Positions 19,964 through 27,514 of a stretch of DNA of 64,000 nt are shown piece after piece; positions within the stretch are counted from its first letter, which is position 1; every line of letters starts with the position of its first letter. The position numbers and the translations under genes were made by a program. The notes under the pieces were generated by a model. That model did not search any database, had not been told where the DNA came from, and saw nothing but the letters and a program-made list of their open reading frames with translations. Origin of the DNA: Geomobilimonas luticola (GTDB taxonomy: Bacteria; Desulfobacterota; Desulfuromonadia; Geobacterales; Geobacteraceae); the NCBI RefSeq assembly GCF_018476905.1, contig NZ_JAHCVK010000011.1, positions 1 to 64,000 on the forward strand. Direction: 5' to 3'.

Positions 19964-19990
19964 AAAAAGGGAGCTCAATGCTCCCTTTTT
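19964..19990 (-). terminator. Hairpin terminator between tRNA-Arg and the hydrogenase operon
   Basis: AAAAAGGGAGC (19964-19974) pairs with GCTCCCTTTTT (19980-19990) over a 5-base loop. Read on the minus strand it follows the tRNA gene by 8 bases and ends in a T run, so it should stop tRNA transcription before the hydrogenase genes. The A/T flanks make it bidirectional. Confidence 0.85.
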
Positions 19991-19998
19991 GTTGATAA

Positions 19999-20075
19999 TG
20001 GCGGGCGGCATGGGATTCGAACCCACGACCCCAGGCTTCGGAGGCCTGTACTCTATCCAACTGAGCTAACCGCCC
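19999..20075 (-). tRNA. tRNA-Arg (anticodon CCG)
   Basis: The reverse complement folds into a full cloverleaf. The acceptor GGGCGGT pairs with GCCGCCC (one T-G pair), the D-arm is GCTCAGTTGGATAGAGT, and the anticodon stem is CAGGC/GCCTG with loop CTCCGAA (anticodon CCG, codon CGG). The T-arm is GTGGG TTCGAAT CCCAT, and CCA is encoded at the 3' end. It is a single tRNA gene with no neighbouring integrase, so there is no sign of use as an attachment site. Confidence 0.95.
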
Positions 20076-20086
20076 ATGAACTATCC

Positions 20087-20115
20087 TTTCTACACTATTT
20101 CAGCCTGTAACTCAA
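20087..20115 (-). promoter_or_regulatory. Possible sigma70 promoter for tRNA-Arg
   Basis: On the minus strand TTGAGT (20110-20115) and TAGAAA (20087-20092) are 17 bases apart, ending 11 bases before the tRNA 5' end. Each hexamer matches the consensus at 4 of 6 positions. It is a plausible but weak call. Confidence 0.35.
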
Positions 20116-20159
20116 GACTAATCTTCCTTGTTTGCCGGAATGGCTTAATCTCCATAGCT

Positions 20160-20189
20160 CTGTCAATTGGGAAAAAGTTCTGTTACAAT
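20160..20189 (+). promoter_or_regulatory. Possible sigma70 promoter for the metallo-beta-lactamase-fold gene
   Basis: CTGTCA (20160-20165), an 18-base spacer and TACAAT (20184-20189) preceded by an extended TG-n element. The implied start is about 16 bases before ATG 20212, leaving a very short leader that includes the ribosome-binding site. Confidence 0.45.
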
Positions 20190-20211
20190 CGAAAAAAATG
20201 ACGGAGTTTCC

Positions 20212-21060
20212 ATGCATCGACTCTTTTCTGTTGTAATTCTCTGCACTGTTTTGCTCTCCTTGTCCCGTCCTGCTGCAGCAGCAAATTATCAGGTCGAGAA
20301 GGTTGCCGACGGGGTATATGCCGCCATTGCCGTTCCAGGGGGAAAGGCAGCCAGTAATGCCATGATCATCATAACCAAGTACCAGGTGCTTCTGGCCGGT
20401 GCCCATTTTGTTCCCGAGGGGATCAAGGAACTCCTGTCAGAGATCGCCCGGTTGACTCCCCTTCCTCTCCGTTATGTTCTTCTTACCCATCATCACAAGG
20501 GGTTCAACTTCATTGATTTCGATCTGCCGAAAAACGCGGAAATCGTCACGTCATGGCAGACCTGGCAGTCGCTGAAAAATGAGTATCGTGAACTCCCCAA
20601 CCCGGTTACGTTCTTCGACACGGGGCTGACCCTGCAGAGGACCGGCGTTACCATCGTTCTCAGTAACACCGGCTTGGGCCATAGCGAGGGGGATGTGTTC
20701 GTCTATATGCCTGGCCCAGGGGTGCTGTTTACGTCGGACTTAGTCTACAACGGTGTAATCGGCTACATGGGGGACGGTCATCTGCGGGAGTGGTCGTCTA
20801 TCCTGGAGATGCTGGGTTCCTTGGGAGCAAGAACCGTTATCCCGGGGCTCGGCAAGGTTACCGATGGTGCGGGGATCGAACGTTTTACCCGCTTTTACCG
20901 GGAGTTTACGACAGAGGTTCTCCGCTACGTGGAGAAGGGAGCAACCCTGGCCAAGGTCAAGAAAGACTTCCGGCTTGCCGCCTATGAACACCTTCCCGGG
21001 TACAAGGCGTTCATTGATGTCAACCTGGAGCGGGCCTATCTGGAGTTGAGCGAGAAATAA
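20212..21060 (+). CDS. Exported metallo-beta-lactamase-fold protein with degenerate metal site
   Basis: 282 residues from ATG 20212, with GGAG 5 bases upstream; an in-frame TTG at 20167 is less likely because it would bury the signal peptide. Residues 1-24 form a Sec signal peptide ending AAA. The fold is that of metallo-beta-lactamases (NAMIIIT..VLL, LLTHHH, GHSEGDVFVY, LFTSDLVYNG, VIPGLG). The catalytic HxHxDH motif reads H93-H-H95-K-G97-F98, so the Asp and last His are missing, and the usual PGHG is PGLG. His157 and Asp176 remain. It may bind metal differently or not hydrolyse at all. Substrate unknown. Confidence 0.82.
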   Translation: MHRLFSVVILCTVLLSLSRPAAAANYQVEKVADGVYAAIAVPGGKAASNAMIIITKYQVLLAGAHFVPEGIKELLSEIARLTPLPLRYVLLTHHHKGFNFIDFDLPKNAEIVTSWQTWQSLKNEYRELPNPVTFFDTGLTLQRTGVTIVLSNTGLGHSEGDVFVYMPGPGVLFTSDLVYNGVIGYMGDGHLREWSSILEMLGSLGARTVIPGLGKVTDGAGIERFTRFYREFTTEVLRYVEKGATLAKVKKDFRLAAYEHLPGYKAFIDVNLERAYLELSEK

Positions 21061-21065
21061 TCCAA

Positions 21066-21746
21066 TCAGCGCGTCAGCGAGCCGTAAAGAGGTATCATGA
21101 TTTCCTTGCGGGACGGATGGTCGGTAGTGATGGTCAGGTAGCCGCTCAGGAACCGGTCCTCAGAACGTGGCGTGACGGTTACGGTCAGGGTGGTCGTTTC
21201 CCCCGGCTTCAGCCTGGTTTTGCCCGTCTTGATTGTCACCTGGGAAAGGGGAGATTTCACTGCCGTTAGCTTTACGGGCTTACTCCCCTGATTTGACACG
21301 GTCACAACCATCTCCTTGCTCACGGTCGGCTTTACGGAGCCGAAATTGAGCTGACGAGGAGTCACGACAACTTCCTCTGCCACGTTTCCCTTGAGAGTGA
21401 GATTCGCAACCGGTTTCTGCGGATCATTGGTTTCAAGATAAATGAGTTTGCTTATAGCACCACCGAAGGTACTGGAGTCGAACGTTACCTTCAGTTCGCT
21501 GCTCCCCCCCGGTGGGAGGGTTTTGGTCGTAACGTTGGCAGCGGTACAACCGCAGGAAGTCCTGACGCGAACCACATTCAGGGGGGCATCTCCCGTGTTG
21601 CGGAATTTGAACACATGATCGACTTTCTTCCCCTGCACCACGGTGCCAAAATCGTGGACAGGCTGATCGACGGCCAGTTCCGGCGCGGCAAGGGCGACGC
21701 CTGCACAGCAGGTTACGAGAATGAGGGCGATGGCGATGATTTTCAT
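21066..21746 (-). CDS. Exported DUF1573 protein (two Ig-like ASH/Hydin-type domains)
   Basis: 226 residues with a signal peptide (residues 1-20, ending VALA). The first domain carries the DUF1573 signature: DFGTVVQGKKVDHVFKFRNTG then VRTSCGCTAA (residues about 33-70). A second similar beta-sandwich domain (LNFGSVKPTVSKEMVVTVSNQG) follows to the C-terminus. These domains resemble periplasmic or surface Ig-like modules; no enzymatic role is known. A perfect TATAAT occurs at 21782-21787 on the minus strand but without a good -35. It converges with the preceding gene, 5 bases apart. Confidence 0.85.
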   Translation of the reverse strand: MKIIAIALILVTCCAGVALAAPELAVDQPVHDFGTVVQGKKVDHVFKFRNTGDAPLNVVRVRTSCGCTAANVTTKTLPPGGSSELKVTFDSSTFGGAISKLIYLETNDPQKPVANLTLKGNVAEEVVVTPRQLNFGSVKPTVSKEMVVTVSNQGSKPVKLTAVKSPLSQVTIKTGKTRLKPGETTTLTVTVTPRSEDRFLSGYLTITTDHPSRKEIMIPLYGSLTR

Positions 21747-21818
21747 GGCAGATTCCTTTCGGTCAGTATGGGACGAACCAAATTATATAGCATAAGATGG
21801 AAGCGGGGCCAGAATAAA

Positions 21819-21847
21819 TTGACACGGATACCCCTTTCTGTTATAGA
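21819..21847 (+). promoter_or_regulatory. Sigma70 promoter upstream of hpt
   Basis: A perfect TTGACA (21819-21824), a 17-base spacer and TATAGA (21842-21847). The predicted start is about 38 bases before ATG 21892. It also lies opposite the DUF1573 promoter region, so the two genes are divergent here. Confidence 0.65.
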
Positions 21848-21891
21848 AAAAACTGGTAATTTCAAGGTTGAAGCGGGTTTGTGAGGTTGTC

Positions 21892-22410
21892 ATGGGTGCG
21901 GAACTGCGTCTGGTATATTCCCCTGGCCAGATAGCAGCGTCAGTGGGAACGCTGGCGCGGCGCATCGGACAGGATTACGCTGGGGAAGAAGTGGTGCTGG
22001 TGGTCGTGCTCAAGGGAGCACTGTTCTTCGCCGCTGACCTTGCCCGCCAGATAGGGCTTCCGCTCAGCATGGAGTTCGTGAAGCTGAAAAGTTACAGCGG
22101 AACTTCGTCAACCGGAACGGTTGTCATAACAAAAGACCTTGATGGACCCATTGCCGGAAAACACGTGCTGGTGGTGGAAGATATTGTCGATACCGGCCTG
22201 ACCCTCCAGTTCCTCCTCGCCCACCTGAATGATCAGGGGGCGCGCAGCGTCAAGGTCTGCACCCTTCTCGACAAGAGCGGGCGGCGCCAGGTGGAGGTAG
22301 CTCCCGACTATGTCGGCATCTCCTGCGAGAACAGATTCCTTGTCGGCTACGGTCTGGATTTTGACGAACGATACCGGGAATTGCCGGCCATTTATGAACT
22401 CATTCCCTAA
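21892..22410 (+). CDS. hpt: Hypoxanthine (guanine) phosphoribosyltransferase
   Basis: 172 residues from ATG 21892 (GAGG at 21883-21886); the in-frame TTG 21868 would add eight unconserved residues. The PRPP-binding motif VLVVEDIVDTGLT (about residues 92-104), the flexible-loop segment KSYSGTSSTG and the ending FDERYRELPAIYELIP identify HPRT of the Hpt type. It salvages hypoxanthine and guanine with PRPP to IMP and GMP in the cytoplasm. Confidence 0.93.
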   Translation: MGAELRLVYSPGQIAASVGTLARRIGQDYAGEEVVLVVVLKGALFFAADLARQIGLPLSMEFVKLKSYSGTSSTGTVVITKDLDGPIAGKHVLVVEDIVDTGLTLQFLLAHLNDQGARSVKVCTLLDKSGRRQVEVAPDYVGISCENRFLVGYGLDFDERYRELPAIYELIP

Positions 22411-22431
22411 ATCTCCCCTGTGGAGGACGCA

Positions 22432-24213
22432 ATGATTGTCCAATGTGACCACTGTAATACCAGGTTCAAGCTGGATGACGCCAAGGTCAAGCCGGGTGGG
22501 GTCAAGGTACGATGTTCCAAGTGCAAGGAAATCTTCCTGGTAAAGAGGGATGAACCCATTGAAGAGCCTGCTGCTGCTGGTGGCGTTGCCCCCCCGGTAA
22601 GCGAGGAGACGTTCAGCGCCGGACAGAACCCTGCCGCAGATGACGTCTCCTTTGGGAGGGGTGCGTTTCCGGCTGACGAACCGTCTGACGTCGACCAATC
22701 CTTCACCGGCCAGGCACCTCTTCCTGCGGAGACGGCGGCCGCATCAACCGGCATGGACTTTGATGATTTCTCCTTTCCCGAGGAACCGGCAGTGCCAGCA
22801 GCAGGGTTTCCCCCCCCTGCCGATGAGTCCTCCGCATTCGGTGAGGTTGCGTTTGATCAGCAGGTGCCGGAAGATGTGCCGGTATCAACACAGCACATGG
22901 CGGCCGGAGATTTCGAATTCGGTGAAACCCCCTTTTCCGATGAACCGGCTGTTTCGCCCGGGGCACCTGCCGCCGAATCTGCATCCGCGGACGAAGAGGC
23001 CGGTATTGATTTCAGTGAGTTTGATTTCGGTTCCGAAGAGCCGTCATATTCTTCCGCGTCGACCGAGCCGGAACCGTCTGCATCCTCCGACTTTGATTTT
23101 GCTTTTGCTGCCAACGAGCCGTCATCTGAACCTGGCGAGATGGCTCCTTCTCTCCAGGAAAAAGATTTTGGCGGTGATAGTGCTGAGGGAACCTTCAGTT
23201 TCGGAACGGGAGAAGAATCGTCTGTTCCTGGGCCCTCCCCGGAAGGATTTGCTGGCGGGTTCGAAGAAGATTCCGCGCCTCCGGCTGCTGAGGACTACGG
23301 TCTTCAGTCGGTCGCGCACGAGGAGTTCTCCGATGCCTTTGGCGGTTCTGAAGGGGGAGACCTTACCCCGCCGGCGCAGGACCAGATGTTCAGTTTTGAC
23401 GCGGACGTTACGGATGCGGATGTATCGGGAGAGACGTCGAAAGCGGCAGAAATGGAGCCGCTTGATTTTGGTGATATCGACTTTGGAGGGCTCGCCGAGA
23501 AATCACCCCCCGCTCCTCCGAAAAGTGAGGGCGTAAGCTGGGAAATGCCCGTGGCGGCGGCAGGTGCTGCGGCCGTGGCGGCAGGAGCTCTCCATGCACA
23601 AGGTCGGGAAATTCCTGCAGCAGAGGACGAACTCCCCCCTCTTTCCATCGCCTCCCGTCGCAAAGGGTCCTCGATCGTCTCGATCGTGCTAATCGCCATT
23701 GGCGTACTGATAGTGGTTGCCTTGAGTGGCGTCGGCTTCTATGTGTACCAGGAGGGGCCCGACGCACTCAAGAAAGTCGGGCTGGGGTTCATGGCCGACT
23801 GGTTCGGTATGGAAAACAAGGAAGAGGGTGCAATCGCCATCCGTAACTCGTCGGCGAGTTTCGTCATGAACAAGGGAACGGGCGAACTGTTCGTCATCAC
23901 CGGCGAAGCGTTCAATACCTTCAAGAAGCCGCGTGCTTCCATCCAGGTGAAGGTCGTCGTGTTCGGGAACAAGGGGGAGGTGTTGATGCAGCGGACCGCG
24001 TACTGCGGTAACACTCTCACCAAGGAGCAGTTGGAAACTCTTCCCATGGACAAGATAGAGGCTGCCATGAACAACCAGTTTGGCGACTCCCTTACAAATC
24101 TGGGTGTCGAGCCAGGCAAGTCGATTCCCTTTGTGGCAGTGTTCAAGGACCTCCCCAAGAATGCCGGCGAGTTCGGCGTGGAAGTGATTAACTCGACGGT
24201 CGCTGGCAAGTAG
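22432..24213 (+). CDS. Zinc-ribbon (MJ0042) and DUF3426 membrane protein
   Basis: 593 residues from ATG 22432 with TGGAGGA upstream. Residues 1-38 are an MJ0042-type zinc ribbon (CDHCNTRF ... CSKCKEIF). A long acidic Pro/Ala/Ser/Phe-rich linker (about 45-385) repeats short patterns such as DFDF, FGE and EEPS. A single membrane helix follows (SIVSIVLIAIGVLIVVALSGVGFYVY, about 415-440), then a DUF3426 domain to the end. This zinc-ribbon plus DUF3426 architecture is common in Deltaproteobacteria and Myxobacteria; function unknown, possibly a sensor or scaffold with the C-terminal domain in the periplasm. Confidence 0.85.
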   Translation: MIVQCDHCNTRFKLDDAKVKPGGVKVRCSKCKEIFLVKRDEPIEEPAAAGGVAPPVSEETFSAGQNPAADDVSFGRGAFPADEPSDVDQSFTGQAPLPAETAAASTGMDFDDFSFPEEPAVPAAGFPPPADESSAFGEVAFDQQVPEDVPVSTQHMAAGDFEFGETPFSDEPAVSPGAPAAESASADEEAGIDFSEFDFGSEEPSYSSASTEPEPSASSDFDFAFAANEPSSEPGEMAPSLQEKDFGGDSAEGTFSFGTGEESSVPGPSPEGFAGGFEEDSAPPAAEDYGLQSVAHEEFSDAFGGSEGGDLTPPAQDQMFSFDADVTDADVSGETSKAAEMEPLDFGDIDFGGLAEKSPPAPPKSEGVSWEMPVAAAGAAAVAAGALHAQGREIPAAEDELPPLSIASRRKGSSIVSIVLIAIGVLIVVALSGVGFYVYQEGPDALKKVGLGFMADWFGMENKEEGAIAIRNSSASFVMNKGTGELFVITGEAFNTFKKPRASIQVKVVVFGNKGEVLMQRTAYCGNTLTKEQLETLPMDKIEAAMNNQFGDSLTNLGVEPGKSIPFVAVFKDLPKNAGEFGVEVINSTVAGK

Positions 24214-24250
24214 CATCGGCACACTATATTCTCAGAATGGAATTCTTCAG

Positions 24251-24275
24251 GGCCGGCATGTATTGCCGGCCTTTT
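24251..24275 (+). terminator. Terminator after the DUF3426 gene
   Basis: GGCCGGCA (24251-24258) pairs with TGCCGGCC (24264-24271) over a TGTAT loop, followed by TTTT. It lies 37 bases after the stop codon. Confidence 0.8.
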
Positions 24276-24395
24276 CCGTTTCCGGCCGGCAAACCGCAAG
24301 GTCAGACCGTCATGAACTCAAAGGGGTTTTCAGGGTGGGGTGCAAAGGGAGTTGTCGAGAGAATGTGCGGATGAGAGGAACGGGTCTGCCAGGGG

Positions 24396-24436
24396 AAAAA
24401 TCAGCCGGCGTAGGTCGGTAACCGGACGCCGGCTGA
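24396..24436 (-). terminator. Terminator of the ferredoxin gene
   Basis: On the minus strand CAGCCGGCG and CGCCGGCTG (24402-24410 with 24427-24435) form a 9-pair stem with a smaller GGTTACC inner hairpin, then ATTTTT. It begins 23 bases after the ferredoxin stop. Confidence 0.8.
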
Positions 24437-24458
24437 ACAAGAGACAGCTGAATACTGA

Positions 24459-24626
24459 TTAGGCATGAATGGCATTTACGGGGCAGGTATCCACACAGGC
24501 GCCGCAGTCGATGCAGGTATCCGCATCGATCTTGCGCTTGTCACCAGCTTCGCTGATGGCGTTCACCGGGCAGGATTCGTCGCATGCACCACAGTTAATG
24601 CACTCTTCGGTAATGGTATGTGCCAA
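24459..24626 (-). CDS. 2[4Fe-4S] ferredoxin, 55 residues
   Basis: Translated by hand from TTG 24626, directly preceded by a near-perfect AAGGAGGTG. The product begins MAHTITEECINCGACDESCP and carries two C-x2-C-x2-C-x3-C-P sets (Cys 9, 12, 15, 19 and 38, 41, 44, 48), the layout of clostridial-type ferredoxins. It is a soluble low-potential electron carrier, a possible partner for 2-oxoacid oxidoreductases or the cytosolic hydrogenase. It is monocistronic with its own terminator. The gene is short and easily missed. Confidence 0.95.
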   Translation of the reverse strand: MAHTITEECINCGACDESCPVNAISEAGDKRKIDADTCIDCGACVDTCPVNAIHA

Positions 24627-24738
24627 AGTATTCACCTCCTTTTCCTTGATTTGTGAGTAATTAGTTGAAACTCATACCTAGCACACACCACAGCAAATGT
24701 CCAGCAGAAAGGTATACGCAAAAAGTGGCGAAAAAATC

Positions 24739-24767
24739 TTGAATTGACACTAATACTACGGTATTAT
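24739..24767 (+). promoter_or_regulatory. Possible sigma70 promoter for ackA
   Basis: TTGAAT (24739-24744), a 17-base spacer and TATTAT (24762-24767). An overlapping perfect TTGACA at 24744-24749 pairs with only a weak TAAAAA at 24767-24772. Either would leave a leader of about 100 bases before ackA. Confidence 0.45.
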
Positions 24768-24809
24768 AAAAAACAGTTTTATTTGTGATAAATATTCTGT
24801 CGATAATTT

Positions 24810-24840
24810 TTACCGCTACCTAAAAACCTGATAGCGGTAA
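24810..24840 (+). promoter_or_regulatory. Hairpin in the ackA 5' leader
   Basis: TTACCGCTA (24810-24818) pairs perfectly with TAGCGGTAA (24832-24840) around a 13-base loop. It lies 36 bases before ATG 24876 and is not followed by a T run, so it looks like an operator or mRNA-stability element, not a terminator. Confidence 0.45.
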
Positions 24841-24875
24841 TTGATTTTCTGAGAACCACAGGTCAGGAGGAATAC

Positions 24876-26141
24876 ATGGATATTCTAGCTCTCAACTGCG
24901 GGAGTTCTTCGGTCAAGTACCAGTTGTTTGACTGGGAGAAGAAGGTAGTCATTGCCAAGGGGATGGTGGAGCGGGTTATTATCGGGGACTCCTTTATCAT
25001 GCATGAAGTCCCGGGGCGCGAGACCTACCGTGAAGAGTCCGAGTGCCCTGATCACCAGGTGGCCATTGACTTGATCATCCGGACCCTGACCGACCCGGCT
25101 CACGGCGTGCTTAAGGATATCAACCAGATATCCGCCATCGGCCACCGTGTCGTGCACGGCGGGGAGAAGTTCACCTGCTCCGTCATGATTGACGAAAATG
25201 TCCTGGATGCGGTCAAGGAAGTGCAGCATCTGGCTCCGCTCCATAACCCCCCCAATATCGCAGGGATAGAGGCAGCCCAGGCGCTTCTTCCCAACGTGCC
25301 GCACGTGGCGATTTTCGACACCGCTTTCCACCAGACCATGCCGGAGCATGCTTACCTCTATCCGCTCCCCTACGACTGGTACGAAAAGTTCGGGGTACGC
25401 CGTTACGGTTTCCACGGCACCTCCCACCTCTACGTCTCCAAGCGGGCGTCGGTGCTCCTCGGTAAATCCCCCAAGGAGTGCAACATTATCACCATGCACA
25501 TCGGCAACGGTGTCTCCCACTGCGCCATCAAGAACGGCATTTCGGTGGATACCAGCATGGGGCTCACCCCCTTGGAAGGGGCGGTCATGGGGACCCGCTG
25601 CGGCGATATCGACCCCGCCATACCTGCCTTCATGATGCAGAGGGAAAACCTCTCCGCCAAAGAGATCGACAGCATCCTCAACAAGAAGAGCGGGGTGCTC
25701 GGCATTACCGGCCGGTTCACCGACCGCCGCGACGTCATCGAGCACGCCAGCAACGGCGACAAACTCTGCCAACTGGCCCTCGATATCGAGGCCTACCGGC
25801 TCCGCAAGTACATTGGTTCCTACATGGCCGCCATCGGCCGGCTTGACGCGGTGGTCTTCACCGCCGGCGTTGGCGAGATGGGGTGGCCGATCCGGGAACG
25901 GACCATAGAAGGGCTGGAGCACCTGGGGATCAAGCTGGACAAGGAGCGGAACAAGTCGGCCATGACTCGTAAGCGGGAGACTCTCATCACCACCGACGAC
26001 TCCCCGGTCAAGGTCTATGTCATCCCCACCGACGAGGAACTGGTCTTCACCGAGGACGTGGCCGCCATTCTGGCCGGGACCTACACCGACCACATGCAGT
26101 TCGAGTACTCCTTCTCCCGGGCGGATTTCGTCAGGAAGTAA
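24876..26141 (+). CDS. ackA: Acetate kinase
   Basis: 421 residues, full length. It interconverts acetate + ATP with acetyl phosphate + ADP, linked to Pta for acetate activation or substrate-level phosphorylation. Signatures are LALNCGSSSVKYQLFD (residues 4-19), the HRVVHGGEKF block (about 90-99), the active-site VRRYGFHGTSHLYV and GNGVSHCAIKNG. The start has CAGGAGGAA upstream. In Geobacter, acetate is a main electron donor and Pta-AckA is one entry route. Here pta is 1.4 kb away on the opposite strand. Confidence 0.98.
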   Translation: MDILALNCGSSSVKYQLFDWEKKVVIAKGMVERVIIGDSFIMHEVPGRETYREESECPDHQVAIDLIIRTLTDPAHGVLKDINQISAIGHRVVHGGEKFTCSVMIDENVLDAVKEVQHLAPLHNPPNIAGIEAAQALLPNVPHVAIFDTAFHQTMPEHAYLYPLPYDWYEKFGVRRYGFHGTSHLYVSKRASVLLGKSPKECNIITMHIGNGVSHCAIKNGISVDTSMGLTPLEGAVMGTRCGDIDPAIPAFMMQRENLSAKEIDSILNKKSGVLGITGRFTDRRDVIEHASNGDKLCQLALDIEAYRLRKYIGSYMAAIGRLDAVVFTAGVGEMGWPIRERTIEGLEHLGIKLDKERNKSAMTRKRETLITTDDSPVKVYVIPTDEELVFTEDVAAILAGTYTDHMQFEYSFSRADFVRK

Positions 26142-26162
26142 CCGTCACGAATCAAAATGTAC

Positions 26163-26199
26163 AAAGGCCGCCGGTAGTAGTGTTACCGGCGGCCTTTTT
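26163..26199. terminator. Bidirectional terminator between ackA and the LysE-type gene
   Basis: AAAGGCCGCCGGTA and TTACCGGCGGCCTTTTT flank a short loop, giving a long GC-rich stem with A and T flanks on both sides. It sits between two convergent genes and should serve both. Confidence 0.9.
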
Positions 26200-26222
26200 G
26201 TTTAGCTGGTCGGAGGATCCTG

Positions 26223-26843
26223 CTAGCGTTCTGCCAGGGCCAACCTCAACCCAAGGGAGGCAAAGACCCCGGCGGTCAGCCAGTCGAAGTACTTGGCGAT
26301 CCGGGGCCGGGCCAGGATGAAGCTGCCGATGCTCCCCGCAAAATAACCGATGAGGGAAAAAATGATCACCGCCTGCCCCATGAAGATCAGTCCCAGGATC
26401 ATCATCTGGAGAGGGACGTGGTCGGAGCCGGTTGTCACGAACTGGGGGAGGAACGCCAGGAAGAACATGGCCACCTTCGGGTTGAGGACGTTCATGATGA
26501 AGCCCCGCTTGAACAGGGCGGCGGCGGGGCGGTCGTCCGCAACGGAGAGTCTGACGGAAGAACGCTCCTTCAGGCTCTTCCAGGCCAGGTAGAGGAGGTA
26601 GGCAGCGCCGGCGTACTTGACGACATGGAAAGCGACTGCCGACGAGTAGAAGACCGCCGAGATACCGAAGGCAGCGGCGGTCGTATGGACGCTGATACCG
26701 CTGCACATGCCGAGGGCGGTGACGATGGCCGGTTTTCTCCCCCGGGCGATCCCCTGGGTCATGACGAAGATGTTGTCCGGGCCGGGAGCCAGGGTCAGGG
26801 CAATGGATGCGCCCAGGAAGTAGAGGAGCGTGGATAGGGTCAT
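26223..26843 (-). CDS. LysE/RhtB family exporter
   Basis: 206 residues from ATG 26843 (MTLSTLLYFLGASIALTLAPGPDN), with AGGAAAG upstream; an upstream in-frame ATG at 26933 adds hydrophilic residues not seen in the family. The GPDNIFVMTQGIARGRK block (about 19-35), the NPKVAMFFLAFLPQFV motif (about 117-132) and six hydrophobic segments mark the family. Members export amino acids or their derivatives; the substrate cannot be told from sequence. Confidence 0.88.
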   Translation of the reverse strand: MTLSTLLYFLGASIALTLAPGPDNIFVMTQGIARGRKPAIVTALGMCSGISVHTTAAAFGISAVFYSSAVAFHVVKYAGAAYLLYLAWKSLKERSSVRLSVADDRPAAALFKRGFIMNVLNPKVAMFFLAFLPQFVTTGSDHVPLQMMILGLIFMGQAVIIFSLIGYFAGSIGSFILARPRIAKYFDWLTAGVFASLGLRLALAER

Positions 26844-26955
26844 GTTGTAGTCTTTCCTGGTGGGTGAGGACCCGTTTATTATCAGCTCGTGCAGAGAAGG
26901 CAGTTTCAGGCGTTTAACTGGCATCGACCTCATAACCGCCAGGCTCCCCTCCTTT

Positions 26956-27342
26956 CTACCAGAGAAATCCCCCCTTCGTCTTTTCCGTGCACCTGTCCCG
27001 GGATGCCAGGGTCTGGTCCACAGTTTTCTTCTGTTCCGGAGTGAGGCTGTTGTAGCCGAGCACCTCCTTGGACGTGATTACGGTATGCACGTACTGTTCG
27101 AGGCCTACCTCGCGGGGGAGGTTTTCGCCGATACACTTACAGAACTTTTCCTGACCGAAGACCCGCATGCAGTTAGATTCTTTTTCGTTGCTTGCCTGCT
27201 GTTGCTCCTTCAGTTGTTTCAACTGCTGCTCAAGGGCATCAATCTTCTTGAGGAGGTCATCTTTGTCGTCAGCGGCCATGGCCATGTTGAGTGACCCCGA
27301 TATGAAGACACAGGCGACGGTTGCAATCAACCATTTGGGCAT
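26956..27342 (-). CDS. Small exported coiled-coil protein of unknown function
   Basis: 128 residues. Residues 1-23 are a Sec signal peptide ending AMA. A short coiled coil follows (DLLKKIDALEQQLKQLKEQQQ, split about 28-48), then a cysteine-containing segment NCMRVFGQEKFCKC and a further C near the end, all likely periplasmic. I do not recognise the family. It lies between the LysE-type gene and pta on the same strand with more than 100 bases on each side. Confidence 0.7.
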   Translation of the reverse strand: MPKWLIATVACVFISGSLNMAMAADDKDDLLKKIDALEQQLKQLKEQQQASNEKESNCMRVFGQEKFCKCIGENLPREVGLEQYVHTVITSKEVLGYNSLTPEQKKTVDQTLASRDRCTEKTKGGFLW

Positions 27343-27462
27343 ATGGCACTCCTTTCCTTTATTTTTACCTGTGTTGCCTGGGAAATGGCATAGTGTGAAT
27401 CGTTTGTAATCCTTTCGCCTTGTACTGTCAAGACCCGTGTGGCAAAAGGTTCTGCGAACGCA

Positions 27463-27492
27463 AAGGGCCGACAGCTTCCGCTGCCGGCCCTT
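27463..27492 (-). terminator. Terminator after pta
   Basis: AAGGGCCG-CAG (27463-27474) pairs with CTG-CGGCCCTT (27481-27492), one mismatch, about 22 bases after the pta stop on the minus strand. The T run is short (TTT), so it may be modest in strength. Confidence 0.6.
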
Positions 27493-27514
27493 CTAGTCTC
27501 GAATAAGGAGAACC

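Noticed and set aside
19999-20075. tRNA-Arg as a mobile-element attachment site
   Set aside because: No integrase, no repeated 3' end of the tRNA and no change in gene content typical of an island next to it.
21783-21965. Minus-strand 60-codon frame over the hpt start
   Set aside because: Lies across the divergent promoter region and the hpt N-terminus; no motif.
24885-26093. 402-codon minus-strand open frame opposite ackA
   Set aside because: It lies entirely inside the well-supported acetate kinase gene, has no recognisable domain and reflects GC-rich codon use.
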